The position numbers and the translations under genes were made by a program. The notes under the pieces were generated by a model. That model did not search any database and had not been told where the DNA came from. It saw only the letters and a program-made list of their open reading frames with translations. A stretch of 33,978 nucleotides of DNA from CAZDYI01 sp964509765 (lineage in GTDB: Bacteria; Pseudomonadota; Gammaproteobacteria; Tethybacterales; Tethybacteraceae), in assembly GCA_964509765.1 (NCBI GenBank), contig CAZDYI010000032.1, positions 1 through 33,978 of the forward strand, read 5' to 3'. Below, one piece after another: positions 27,195 to 33,978 of this stretch (positions are counted from its first letter, which is position 1; every line of letters begins with the position of its first letter).

Positions 27195-28077
27195 ATCTGA
27201 GCGGACATCGATCAACCAGGCGATCAGCGCCTGGCGCCAAGGCGACGTCGCCTTGGGAGAGGGATGCGAGACCGTGCGCATGGCAAACCTGACCTGCCCT
27301 CTCCACGCCTCTTCGGAGGCTTTGGCAACGAGGCTCCAGGCGCTCGGGCGGACGCTGGACAACAGGCCTGAGGCAGTGGTGGACGGCGACATCCGCGGCC
27401 TGGTCATGCTGAGCCAGACATGCGACATCGCCAGGGATTGCCTGGACCGTCTGAACGTGGTCATGGCACCCCTGGTGGAGGTGGAGATCGACGAACTCGA
27501 GGATGTCGAGCTCCTGAGAAGGCCGAGGTTCATCTTCGTGCCGGCGACAGCAGGAGACTGCCTGGTGGCAGACCTGGACGTCCACGTGACGGTGGAGAAG
27601 GCAGTGCTGGCTGGATGGAGGCGCACTCCCGGCTTGAAGACCGACGCCGAGAATCAGGCCTTCTCAAAGGCGCTAGTCAGGAATGCCACGCGTTTTCCGT
27701 TTCCCGACGACTTCGTAGCCGCAGTCGCCAAACTGAGGGGCCGGGTGTTCTCCAAGCATAACAGGGATTCCGAGGAGGGCCGCCTGCTGAGGAAGCTCGA
27801 CGAGATCAGGCTGCGTGCCTATCCGTCCTGGGACGGGGCCGAAGTGCGCCTGCACTGGCTGTTTTTGTTCGACAGCGCCACGACAGCGAAAGATCCGGCC
27901 AGCAGAAAGATGGCTGGCGAATTGCTTGCGCGCTTCGACCAAAGCGGCCGCTACCAGACCGCAAACCACTATACATACGGTCCGACGAACATGTCGGTCT
28001 CGACGCACCGGCGAACCGTCCTGCTTGACTTCGAAAGCCTTTCTGCGCCTGCGAGGATGCGCGACGGCGGCGACTGA
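27178..28077 (+). CDS. Unrecognised partner protein with SQTCDI motif
   Basis: Hypothetical 299-residue soluble protein with no signal peptide or membrane segment. I do not recognise a named domain. Segments that look conserved are LVMLSQTCDIARD (residues 75-87, with C82 and D83), VADLDVHVTVEKAVLAGWRRTPG (about 130-152) and ATRFPFPDD (170-178). Cys, Asp and Gln in the first segment could be functional, but no catalytic site can be assigned. It does not show the RES-toxin or PIN-domain residues expected of common toxin partners. The ATG lies 17 bases inside the preceding gene, so the two are co-translated and probably act together, for example as a toxin-antitoxin-like or defence module (inference). 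Confidence 0.7.
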   Translation: MTDLPESERTSINQAISAWRQGDVALGEGCETVRMANLTCPLHASSEALATRLQALGRTLDNRPEAVVDGDIRGLVMLSQTCDIARDCLDRLNVVMAPLVEVEIDELEDVELLRRPRFIFVPATAGDCLVADLDVHVTVEKAVLAGWRRTPGLKTDAENQAFSKALVRNATRFPFPDDFVAAVAKLRGRVFSKHNRDSEEGRLLRKLDEIRLRAYPSWDGAEVRLHWLFLFDSATTAKDPASRKMAGELLARFDQSGRYQTANHYTYGPTNMSVSTHRRTVLLDFESLSAPARMRDGGD

Positions 28078-28172
28078 ACGGACACAGCGGGGTTCAGGCC
28101 GGCCCATGTCGAATCCGCGGGCTGGGCGCTGGTTAAAATCAGTCCGAGGCCGGAAACGGGGGTGATGCGGAA

Positions 28173-30074
28173 ATGAGCGAGGGAAGGTACGCCGAGGAGC
28201 ACCGGCGCTCAATCGAGTATCCGGAGGAGTACTGGGCGGAGGCCGCCGAGCGGATAACCTGGCGCAAGAGGTGGGACCGGGTCATCGACGACTCGCGCAA
28301 GCCCTTCTACAGGTGGTTTCCGGGCGCGGAGCTCAACGTCTGCGAAAACGCCATAGACCGGCACGTCGACGCCGGCCACGGCGACCGGGCCGCGATCATC
28401 CACGACAGCCCGATGACCGGTTCCAAGCGGACGTTCAGCTACGCCGAGGCGCAGCGGGACATCGCCGCGCTGGCAGGAGCGCTTGCAGGAAAAGGCGTGG
28501 GCAAGGGCGACCGGGTGGTCATATACATGCCGATGGTCCCCGAGGCTGTGTTCGCCATGCTCGCGTGCGCGAGGCTCGGCGCGGTGCACTCGGTTGTTTT
28601 CGGCGGCTTCGGCTCCAAGGAGCTCGCGTCGCGGATCGACGACTCCAAGGCCAAGTTCGTCCTCTCGGCGTCCTGCGGCCTTGAGCCGGGAAGGGTGGTC
28701 GACTACAAGAAGCTGCTCGACGGCGCCCTTGAGATCGCCGGCCACAAGGTCGGCGGGTGCGCGATCCTGCAGCGCGAGGCCCAACCCTGCGAGCTGACGG
28801 CCGGCCGCGACGTCTCCTGGGACGAGTTCGTCTCAGGCGCGGCCCCTGCCGAGTGCGTGCCCGTCGGGGCGCCGGACCCCCTGTACATCCTCTACACCTC
28901 GGGCACTACCGGCAGGCCGAAGGGCATCGTCCACGACGCCGGCGGGCTGGCGGTCGCGATGGACTGGACGATGGACAAGATCTACGACGTCAGGCCCGGC
29001 GAGGTGTACTGGGCCGCATCCGACATCGGCTGGGTCGTCGGCCACTCGTACATCGTCTACGCCCCGCTGATCCACCGCAACACGACCGTGCTGTTCGAGG
29101 GCAAGCCGGTCGGGACGCCGGACGCAGGGACGTTCTGGCGGGTGATCAGCGAGCACAAGGTCTCGGTGATGTTCACCGCGCCGACCGCGATCCGGGCGAT
29201 CAAGAAGGAGGACCCGCAGGGCGAGACGGTCAAGGGCTACGACCTGTCGTGCCTGCGGTCGCAGTTTTTGGCCGGCGAGCGCTGCGACCCGGACACGATC
29301 AGGTGGCTGGAGGAGCACCTGAAGGTGCCGGTCATCGACCACTGGTGGCAGACCGAGACCGGCTGGGCGATCGCCTCGGACCCGCTCGGGATCGAGAGCT
29401 TTCCGGTCAAGGCCGGCTCTGCGACCAAGCCGATGCCCGGCTACGACCTGCAGGTCCTCGACGACGAGGGCAACAGGGTCGGGGCGGGGACGCTCGGCAA
29501 CCTGACGGTGAGGCTGCCCATGCCGCCGGGGACCTTCACGACGATCTGGGGCGACGAGGAGAGGATGCGTGAGAGCTATCTGTCGGAGTTCGACGGCTTC
29601 TACCTGACCGGCGACAGCGGGATGATCGACGAGGACGGCTACGTTCACGTCATGAGCCGGGTCGACGACGTCATCAACGTGGCGGCGCACAGGCTGTCGA
29701 CCGGGCAGATGGAGGAGATCCTGTGCTCGCACAGGGACGTCGCCGAGGCGGCCGTCTTCGGGGTGGCCGACGACCTCAAGGGCGAGCTGCCGCTGGGCCT
29801 GGCGGTGCTCAACAGCGGGGTCGACCGCAGCGAGGAGGAGCTGGCTGCGGAGCTGGTCGCGCTCGTGCGCGAGGAGATCGGCGCCGTTGCGGCGTTCAAG
29901 CTCATCGGCGTGGCGAAGCGCCTGCCGAAGACGAGGAGCGGGAAGATCCTCAGGGCGACTATGCGCAAGATGGCAAACGGCCAGGAGTACGAGATGCCAG
30001 CGACGATCGACGACCCGGCGATACTCGGCGAGATCAAGGAAGTCCTGAGCGGCCTGGGCTACCCCAGGCCCTAG
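28173..30074 (+). CDS. prpE: Propionyl-CoA synthetase-like acyl-CoA synthetase
   Basis: AMP-forming acyl-CoA synthetase, 633 residues, cytosolic, activating a short acid (acetate or propionate) to its CoA thioester. The adenylate motif YTSGTTGRPKG is near residue 245, the acetyl/propionyl-type block DHWWQTETGWAI near 388, the hinge TGDSGMIDEDGY near 476 and the C-terminal lysine motif PKTRSGKILRATMRK near 589, the usual acetylation-regulated site. Length and the WWQTETGWAI block followed by LGIESFPVKAG resemble PrpE more than AcsA (about 650). A weak -10-like TAAAAT (28134-28139) lies upstream; the Shine-Dalgarno is poor. The gene has its own transcription unit and converges on dhaL. Confidence 0.82.
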   Translation: MSEGRYAEEHRRSIEYPEEYWAEAAERITWRKRWDRVIDDSRKPFYRWFPGAELNVCENAIDRHVDAGHGDRAAIIHDSPMTGSKRTFSYAEAQRDIAALAGALAGKGVGKGDRVVIYMPMVPEAVFAMLACARLGAVHSVVFGGFGSKELASRIDDSKAKFVLSASCGLEPGRVVDYKKLLDGALEIAGHKVGGCAILQREAQPCELTAGRDVSWDEFVSGAAPAECVPVGAPDPLYILYTSGTTGRPKGIVHDAGGLAVAMDWTMDKIYDVRPGEVYWAASDIGWVVGHSYIVYAPLIHRNTTVLFEGKPVGTPDAGTFWRVISEHKVSVMFTAPTAIRAIKKEDPQGETVKGYDLSCLRSQFLAGERCDPDTIRWLEEHLKVPVIDHWWQTETGWAIASDPLGIESFPVKAGSATKPMPGYDLQVLDDEGNRVGAGTLGNLTVRLPMPPGTFTTIWGDEERMRESYLSEFDGFYLTGDSGMIDEDGYVHVMSRVDDVINVAAHRLSTGQMEEILCSHRDVAEAAVFGVADDLKGELPLGLAVLNSGVDRSEEELAAELVALVREEIGAVAAFKLIGVAKRLPKTRSGKILRATMRKMANGQEYEMPATIDDPAILGEIKEVLSGLGYPRP

Positions 30075-30109
30075 CTTCCAAGCAACGGAAGGCCCTGCGG
30101 GAGCAGGGC
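30074..30109. terminator. Hairpins between convergent prpE and dhaL
   Basis: The short gap holds CTTCC/GGAAG arms around a seven-base loop and a second stem, GCCCTGC/GCAGGGC with a GGGA loop (30092-30109). Neither has a long T tract, so they may be weak or bidirectional terminators. Confidence 0.35.
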
Positions 30110-30112
30110 GGG

Positions 30113-30715
30113 TCAGTCGCCCGCGAGCGCCTCGATCACCCGCGTCATGGCGAGCATGCCGGGATCGTCCATGCCGACGCTCTTGTCGCCGAACATCCGG
30201 GCGCGCCCGAGCTTGGCCGGTTTGTCCCTGAAGTCCTCAAGCGCCTGGCGCGCCGCGGCTACAGCCTTTTCAGCGACGTCCTTGGCTTCGGACGCTCCTT
30301 CAGTTCCGTCGCGGACCGCCGCGAGCGTGTCGAGCACCGTCTTGTCGCCGTACTCGCCCTTGCCGCGGCTCTTCATGGCCTCAACGGCGATTCCGACCAG
30401 CTTGCAGGTTTCCGACAGGTCGACGCTTTCCTTTCCCTTGCATTCCTTCGCCGCGGCCATCAAGCCTGTTGCAACGAGGGTGCCGTAGCTCGAGCCCGAA
30501 ACCTTGGTGAAGCACTTCGAGCAGGCGAACAGCGCCATGCCGACGTCGTCCGGGAGGCCGGCGGCCTCCGCCATGACCGTCTCCATGCCCCGCGTCATGG
30601 TGACGCCGAGGTCGCCGTCGCCGAGCTCCCCGTCGATCGCGTTGAGCTCGTCCTTGCAGGACTCCATTGCCTTTGCAACCTTTGCAAGGCCTGCCTTGAG
30701 CGAGGCGGTGTCCAT
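30113..30715 (-). CDS. dhaL: Dihydroxyacetone kinase subunit L (DhaL)
   Basis: ADP/ATP-binding subunit of a dihydroxyacetone-type kinase, 200 residues, the usual DhaL length. The Mg-nucleotide aspartates are in IDGELGDGDLGVTM (D28, D33, D35). KVSGSSYGTL near 68 and a C-terminal GRARMFGDKSVGMDDPG segment are family blocks. It follows dhaK by 30 bases. No DhaM phosphotransferase gene is nearby, so the enzyme either uses ATP directly or takes phosphate from a distant PTS. Relatives also act on erythrulose and similar ketoses, so the exact substrate is open. Confidence 0.88.
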   Translation of the reverse strand: MDTASLKAGLAKVAKAMESCKDELNAIDGELGDGDLGVTMTRGMETVMAEAAGLPDDVGMALFACSKCFTKVSGSSYGTLVATGLMAAAKECKGKESVDLSETCKLVGIAVEAMKSRGKGEYGDKTVLDTLAAVRDGTEGASEAKDVAEKAVAAARQALEDFRDKPAKLGRARMFGDKSVGMDDPGMLAMTRVIEALAGD

Positions 30716-30745
30716 CGCCGCGGCCAGCTCGGTTCGGGGAGCGCC

Positions 30746-31744
30746 CTAGTCGACCTGCCAGAAGGCGCAGCGCGCCGGGGCCCTCAGCAGCTCCTCGAGC
30801 TCGCCGTCCAGGCTGCAGACTGTGAGCGTCGCGCCGGTCATCTCCATCGAGGTCGCGTAGCGGCCGACTAGCGGCATGCGGATCTCGATCCCTGCGTCGT
30901 CGAAGCGCTTCCTGATCCTGCGGTAGAGGATGTAGAGCTCCTCGGGCGGCGTTGCGCCGAGGCTGTTTACCAAAACCGAGGCCGCGTCGCCCTTGCCGAG
31001 CTTGTTGTCCTCGAGGATCCGGTCGCACATCTCGTCGGCGATCTCGTCGGAGGTCTTGATCTTGTCGCGCCAGATCCCCGGCTCGCCGTGTATGCCCATG
31101 CCCATCTCCATCTCGTCGTCGCCGATCTCGAAGGTCGGCTTGCCGGCAAGCGGAATGGTGCAGGGGGTGAGCGCCATGCCGATCGAGCGGCAGGCGTCGG
31201 CCGCCTTCTGCGCCGTCTTGGTCACGGCGTCCAGGTCGCCGCCCTTCTCCGCCGCCGCTCCCGAGATCTTGAAGGCGTAGACCATCCCGGCCACGCCCCG
31301 GCGCTTTGCGGCCTCCTCGGGCGGGGCGCTCGCGACGTCGTCGGCGAGCAGGACCGTGGTCGACTTGAGGTCCTCCTCCATCTCGAGCGTCTCGCCCGCC
31401 ATGTCGAAGTTCATCACGTCGCCGCCGTAGTTGCCGTAGAGCCGCAACACCCCCGCCCCGCCGCTGGCATGCTTCATCGCGCTTGCGATCTGCTCGGCGG
31501 AGGGCGACGAGAACACGTCGCCGATTGCAGCTCCATCGAGCAGTCCGGGCCCGACGTATCCCGTGAACACCGGCAGGTGGCCCGAGCCGCCTCCGGTCAC
31601 GATCCCGACCTTGCCATCCTTGGCGCCGCCCGCGCGGCAGATCACGCGCGGCTCGGGCAGGGCGTAGAACTCGGGATGGGCCGCGACGAGGCCCTCGAGC
31701 ATCTCGTCGACGTAGTCCGCCGGCTTGTTGAGTATCTTCTTCAC
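30746..31744 (-). CDS. dhaK: Dihydroxyacetone kinase subunit K (DhaK)
   Basis: Substrate-binding subunit, 332 residues. The phosphate-site loop GGGSGHLP is at residues 51-58 and the substrate-linking histidine is H219 in GMGIHGEPG, matching H218 of E. coli DhaK. A YGNYGGDVMNFDMA segment near 103 is also typical. The GTG start is preceded by GAGGAGGG six bases away. A GATAAT -10-like hexamer lies further upstream at 31813-31818 (minus strand), without a clear -35. With DhaL it converts dihydroxyacetone (or a related short ketose) to its phosphate, which could feed the same DHAP pool as the rhamnose aldolase. Confidence 0.9.
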   Translation of the reverse strand: MKKILNKPADYVDEMLEGLVAAHPEFYALPEPRVICRAGGAKDGKVGIVTGGGSGHLPVFTGYVGPGLLDGAAIGDVFSSPSAEQIASAMKHASGGAGVLRLYGNYGGDVMNFDMAGETLEMEEDLKSTTVLLADDVASAPPEEAAKRRGVAGMVYAFKISGAAAEKGGDLDAVTKTAQKAADACRSIGMALTPCTIPLAGKPTFEIGDDEMEMGMGIHGEPGIWRDKIKTSDEIADEMCDRILEDNKLGKGDAASVLVNSLGATPPEELYILYRRIRKRFDDAGIEIRMPLVGRYATSMEMTGATLTVCSLDGELEELLRAPARCAFWQVD

Positions 31745-31839
31745 GGTAATCCCTCCTCTATTGCAATCTTTGCAGACTGACCCTGAAAGTCGGCCTTGCG
31801 AGAGCAGGAGAGATTATCCCAGATTGAAATTTTCTTGAG

Positions 31840-33177
31840 TCAGGCGCCCGCTGCCATGCGCCGCTTTATCCACCCCTTGTCAGTGAGGCACTTGATCAAG
31901 TATTCCTGAGACCTGTCCCCCTTCGTTGAGTTGCAGGAACCACAAAGAAGCTGCAAGTTGCTGATGTGATTTGTTCCGCCCTTGCTTCTTGGAATGATGT
32001 GATCCACGTGGAAGTGCCGCAATTCAAAGTGATGCTCACATCCATTGCAGTATCCGCCTTGCGAGCCGTACAGTTTCTTCTTGATTTCCGGCGAGTTGTA
32101 GCGCGGAACCTTTTCCAGATCATCACGCTCCGGAATGTCGTCTCTGTGGACTCCTTCAAAGAACATTCCCAGTTCTGCACGCATTCTGGAATCCACTAGC
32201 TCAGCGGCCTTGTCGGATACGTCTATTCCAACCCATTGCCTTCCGAGATCCTGCGCGGCTATGCAAGCTGTTGCGCATCCGCAGAACGGGTCAAGCACTA
32301 TGTCGCCTTCCTTGCTCGACGACAGGATCAGCCGCTTAAGCAACTCAAGCGGCTTTTGCGTTGGGTAGCCGGTTCTTTCCTTGGAGTTGTGCTGGATGTT
32401 CCCGATGTCTGTCCAAATGTCTCCCATCACCGAACCTTTGCTTTCATCGAGATACCTTTTTTGTCTTGGCACTCTTCCAGGTGCGGTTTGGACAATCCTG
32501 CCTTGGGAATTTAGCTCTTTCATTCGCTCCTCGGTGAACCTCCAGTTTCGAATAATGCCCATGAACTCGTAACTTGGACCACGGCCCCCGGGAGCCGATA
32601 TATTATCCAGCGCATATCTCCTGCCAGTTTTTTCCTCAACATGTCTGTAACTGTTCATCGCGTTTTCTTCGCTTAATGGCCGATATTGGGGGAAAAACTC
32701 TGCCTTGTCCATCGCGTAGAAGAATATGCTGTCATGTATCCTGGCCCATTTCTTTGCATCGTTATGTGTGTTTGTCCTTTGCCAAACGATTTCGTTCTTG
32801 TATCCCCGCTTGCCGAACACCGCGTCCATCAGCAACTTCAGGTAGTGTCCTGCAGTCGAGTCGCAGTGAAGATAGATCGAGCCGGTCGGGGCCAGGATGC
32901 GCTTCATTTCCATCACCCTGATGGCCATGTAAATCAGGTAGGCCATCATTGAGTTTCCGTGGATTTTCCGGGTTGCCTTGAGGAGGTCGTACAGGCCCGG
33001 ATGCTCGTGCGCGATTTCTCCGTGCCATGCCAAGCTGATCTCGTCCAGGCCCCACGTGTCCTTGAATTCCGCACCCGCTGCCGTCGAGCCGATCGGGGCG
33101 GCGTAGTTGGCGTTGCTGTTGAAGGGTGGGTCGAGGTAGATGAGGTCGACGCATGAGGAGTTAATGCCCCTCATCAC
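31840..33177 (-). CDS. DNA methyltransferase fused to a C-terminal HNH domain
   Basis: Beta-class amino-methyltransferase (adenine-N6 or cytosine-N4) followed by HNH. Catalytic motif IV DPPF is at residues 16-19, and the SAM-binding motif I (LDPFCGCAT) lies near 295, in the beta-class order. Residues 369-445 are an HNH domain with zinc-knuckle CNGC (377-380) and CGSC (412-415), VDHIIPRSKGG (D392, H393) and N407. The coordinates begin at the first available in-frame start (GTG), but homology continues upstream: the same frame reads NFAHQTIWTGDCLE just before it, as full-length relatives do, with no start codon before a TAA at 33271-33273. A C10 tract (33245-33254) lies in that segment; one extra C would connect to a TTG at 33269 and give about 476 residues. 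As sequenced, the gene is probably N-terminally defective. Confidence 0.85.
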   Translation of the reverse strand: MMRGINSSCVDLIYLDPPFNSNANYAAPIGSTAAGAEFKDTWGLDEISLAWHGEIAHEHPGLYDLLKATRKIHGNSMMAYLIYMAIRVMEMKRILAPTGSIYLHCDSTAGHYLKLLMDAVFGKRGYKNEIVWQRTNTHNDAKKWARIHDSIFFYAMDKAEFFPQYRPLSEENAMNSYRHVEEKTGRRYALDNISAPGGRGPSYEFMGIIRNWRFTEERMKELNSQGRIVQTAPGRVPRQKRYLDESKGSVMGDIWTDIGNIQHNSKERTGYPTQKPLELLKRLILSSSKEGDIVLDPFCGCATACIAAQDLGRQWVGIDVSDKAAELVDSRMRAELGMFFEGVHRDDIPERDDLEKVPRYNSPEIKKKLYGSQGGYCNGCEHHFELRHFHVDHIIPRSKGGTNHISNLQLLCGSCNSTKGDRSQEYLIKCLTDKGWIKRRMAAGA

Positions 33178-33244
33178 CTCTAGGCAGTCACCGGTCCATA
33201 TGGTCTGGTGGGCAAAGTTTGCCTCGCCCTTCTTCGATTCTGAA

Positions 33245-33254
33245 GGGGGGGGGG
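33245..33254 (-). repeat. C10 homopolymer in the methyltransferase 5' coding region
   Basis: Ten consecutive G on the plus strand (C in the coding sense) lie between the only usable upstream start (TTG at 33269-33267) and the conserved methyltransferase N-terminus. With 10 C the TTG frame ends early; with 8 or 11 C it reads through into the enzyme. This is the classic structure of a slipped-strand phase-variable switch. Confidence 0.75.
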
Positions 33255-33273
33255 TGAGCCCCGGGTCAAGTTA

Positions 33274-33329
33274 CCTGCCTAGTTGCTAGGGCAGGGCGTC
33301 GGTGCATCGGCATCAAGCCATGCACCGAC
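33274..33329. terminator. Hairpin cluster between the binding-protein and methyltransferase genes
   Basis: Two inverted repeats are visible: CCTGCCTAG-TTG-CTAGGGCAGG (33274-33295, one bulged G) and 10-bp perfect arms with a 12-base loop (33298-33329). They lie just after the sugar-binding-protein gene in its direction of transcription and may end or stabilise that message. No T-rich tail is present. Confidence 0.4.
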
Positions 33330-33386
33330 CGTGCCTAGGCTGCACTGCGCGCGCCTGGGCCCTTGGGCTTATTGCTGAAGTCCCGG

Positions 33387-33978
33387 CTAGATCTTGTAGC
33401 CGAGCGAACGCGCGCCGTCGACGAAGTTGCGGTACTGCGCCTTCTGGCTGTCGATGCCGAGCTTCTGCACGATCTGCGTCCACTCCTCGGCGGCCTCGTC
33501 AAGGGCCTGCTGGCTCGTCAGCTCGCCGGAAACCGCCCTGGAGATGTTCCGCCCGAGCGCGTCCGCGTACTCAGGCGTTCCCTCCCAGAAGAACTGCGGG
33601 TAGCCGACCTCGATGTTGGCAAGGCCCGCGTCGAGGTGGTTCTTCGCCGTGTCGAAGTTGCGGAAGATCCCAGAGTTCGTCGACCACAGGTCGTCGGTCC
33701 CTCGCTGCGGGTTGGCCTTGAGGTACAGGCGCGCCGCGTCGGAGCCGTAGTGGGTCTTGCCGAACGGGTCGGAGCCGCAGTACTCGTCGGCGACGATGTC
33801 GTTCGAGTAGTCCGGGTGCGACATCCTGTAGATGAAGTAGAAGGCCGCGTCCTTGACGTCCTGCGGGGCGTTCTTCGGGATCGACGCCGTGCGGCACCAA
33901 AGCGAGATCGCCCGGTTGGTGATCGAGCCGTCGTCGTTGACCCAGCCCGGGACGATCGCGCCGCGCTGGTCCTCGGCG
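33387..33978 (-). CDS. Sugar ABC transporter substrate-binding protein, C-terminal part
   Basis: Partial gene: the frame is open to the window edge, so only the last 197 residues are seen. The visible sequence includes VPGWVNDDGSI, SLWCRTASIPKNAPQDVKD, an IYRMSHPDYSNDIV segment and a C-terminal helix ALDEAAEEWTQIVQKLG, which is the usual ending of sugar-binding proteins. The fragment resembles the longer (about 550-600 residue) carbohydrate-binding proteins, inferred from the aromatic-rich, insert-containing tail. An internal ATG at 33824 is not the start. Partner permeases would be expected outside the window. Confidence 0.7.
   Translation of the reverse strand, partial: AEDQRGAIVPGWVNDDGSITNRAISLWCRTASIPKNAPQDVKDAAFYFIYRMSHPDYSNDIVADEYCGSDPFGKTHYGSDAARLYLKANPQRGTDDLWSTNSGIFRNFDTAKNHLDAGLANIEVGYPQFFWEGTPEYADALGRNISRAVSGELTSQQALDEAAEEWTQIVQKLGIDSQKAQYRNFVDGARSLGYKI

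Noticed and set aside
27178..28077. RES-domain or PIN-domain toxin as partner of the dual-HTH protein
   Set aside because: I looked for the Arg-Tyr-Ser pattern of RES toxins and the acidic quartet of PIN domains and saw neither. The length (299) is also greater than usual for both.

Overview
The window is GC-rich DNA packed with carbohydrate and small-molecule uptake operons. Genes are tightly spaced, often with 4- or 8-base start/stop overlaps. The bifunctional rhamnulose-phosphate aldolase/dehydrogenase, the RhaI-type isomerase, the RhaSTPQ importer, a GtsABCD-like glucose importer and PotABCD-like genes together resemble Alphaproteobacteria (Rhizobiales/Rhodospirillales-like heterotrophs). 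This assignment is an inference from gene content; no rRNA or tRNA is present to test it. Arg AGG codons are frequent despite the high GC.

Layout: (1) 1-876, minus strand: a hydroxypyruvate-isomerase-like TIM barrel. (2) 1168-6614, plus: a polyamine-type ABC importer (binding protein, two permeases, ATPase) overlapping an adenine deaminase gene. (3) 6699-9223, plus: an FGGY sugar kinase and an aldo/keto reductase. (4) 9245-13511, minus: a GtsABCD-like sugar importer, with a 19-bp hairpin and T-rich tail between the binding-protein gene and the first permease. (5) 13648-13971, plus: a lone small HNH nuclease. (6) 14009-18768, minus: rhaD-rhaI-rhaK, converting L-rhamnulose-1-phosphate, L-rhamnose and L-rhamnulose respectively. 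(7) 18886-20157, minus: an AAA_14/DUF4143 ATPase with a PD-(D/E)XK-like C-terminus, of lower GC, lying between the two rhamnose operons. (8) 20633-25232, plus: the rhamnose importer rhaSTPQ. (9) 25407-28077, plus: an overlapping gene pair, a TIGR04255-like protein with two duplicated helix-turn-helix modules and an unrecognised protein with an SQTCDI motif. (10) 28173-30074, plus: a propionyl-CoA synthetase-like enzyme. (11) 30113-31744, minus: dihydroxyacetone kinase subunits DhaK and DhaL. (12) 31840-about 33270, minus: a beta-class DNA methyltransferase fused to HNH, whose conserved N-terminal coding sequence runs into a C10 tract and loses its start codon. (13) 33387 to the window edge, minus: the C-terminal part of a sugar-binding protein.

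The metabolic genes form a coherent rhamnose route: import by RhaSTPQ, isomerisation by RhaI, phosphorylation by RhaK, then cleavage by RhaD to DHAP and L-lactaldehyde, which the fused dehydrogenase domain oxidises to L-lactate. Single genes or pairs that look like genome-defence, restriction or mobile-type genes sit between these operons (HNH, AAA_14/DUF4143, the TIGR04255 pair, methyltransferase-HNH).

The two best candidates for something new are the TIGR04255/dual-HTH plus SQTCDI pair, with its own AT-rich control region of inverted repeats, and the methyltransferase-HNH fusion, which looks switched off by a homopolymeric C tract (possible phase variation, or a sequencing error).
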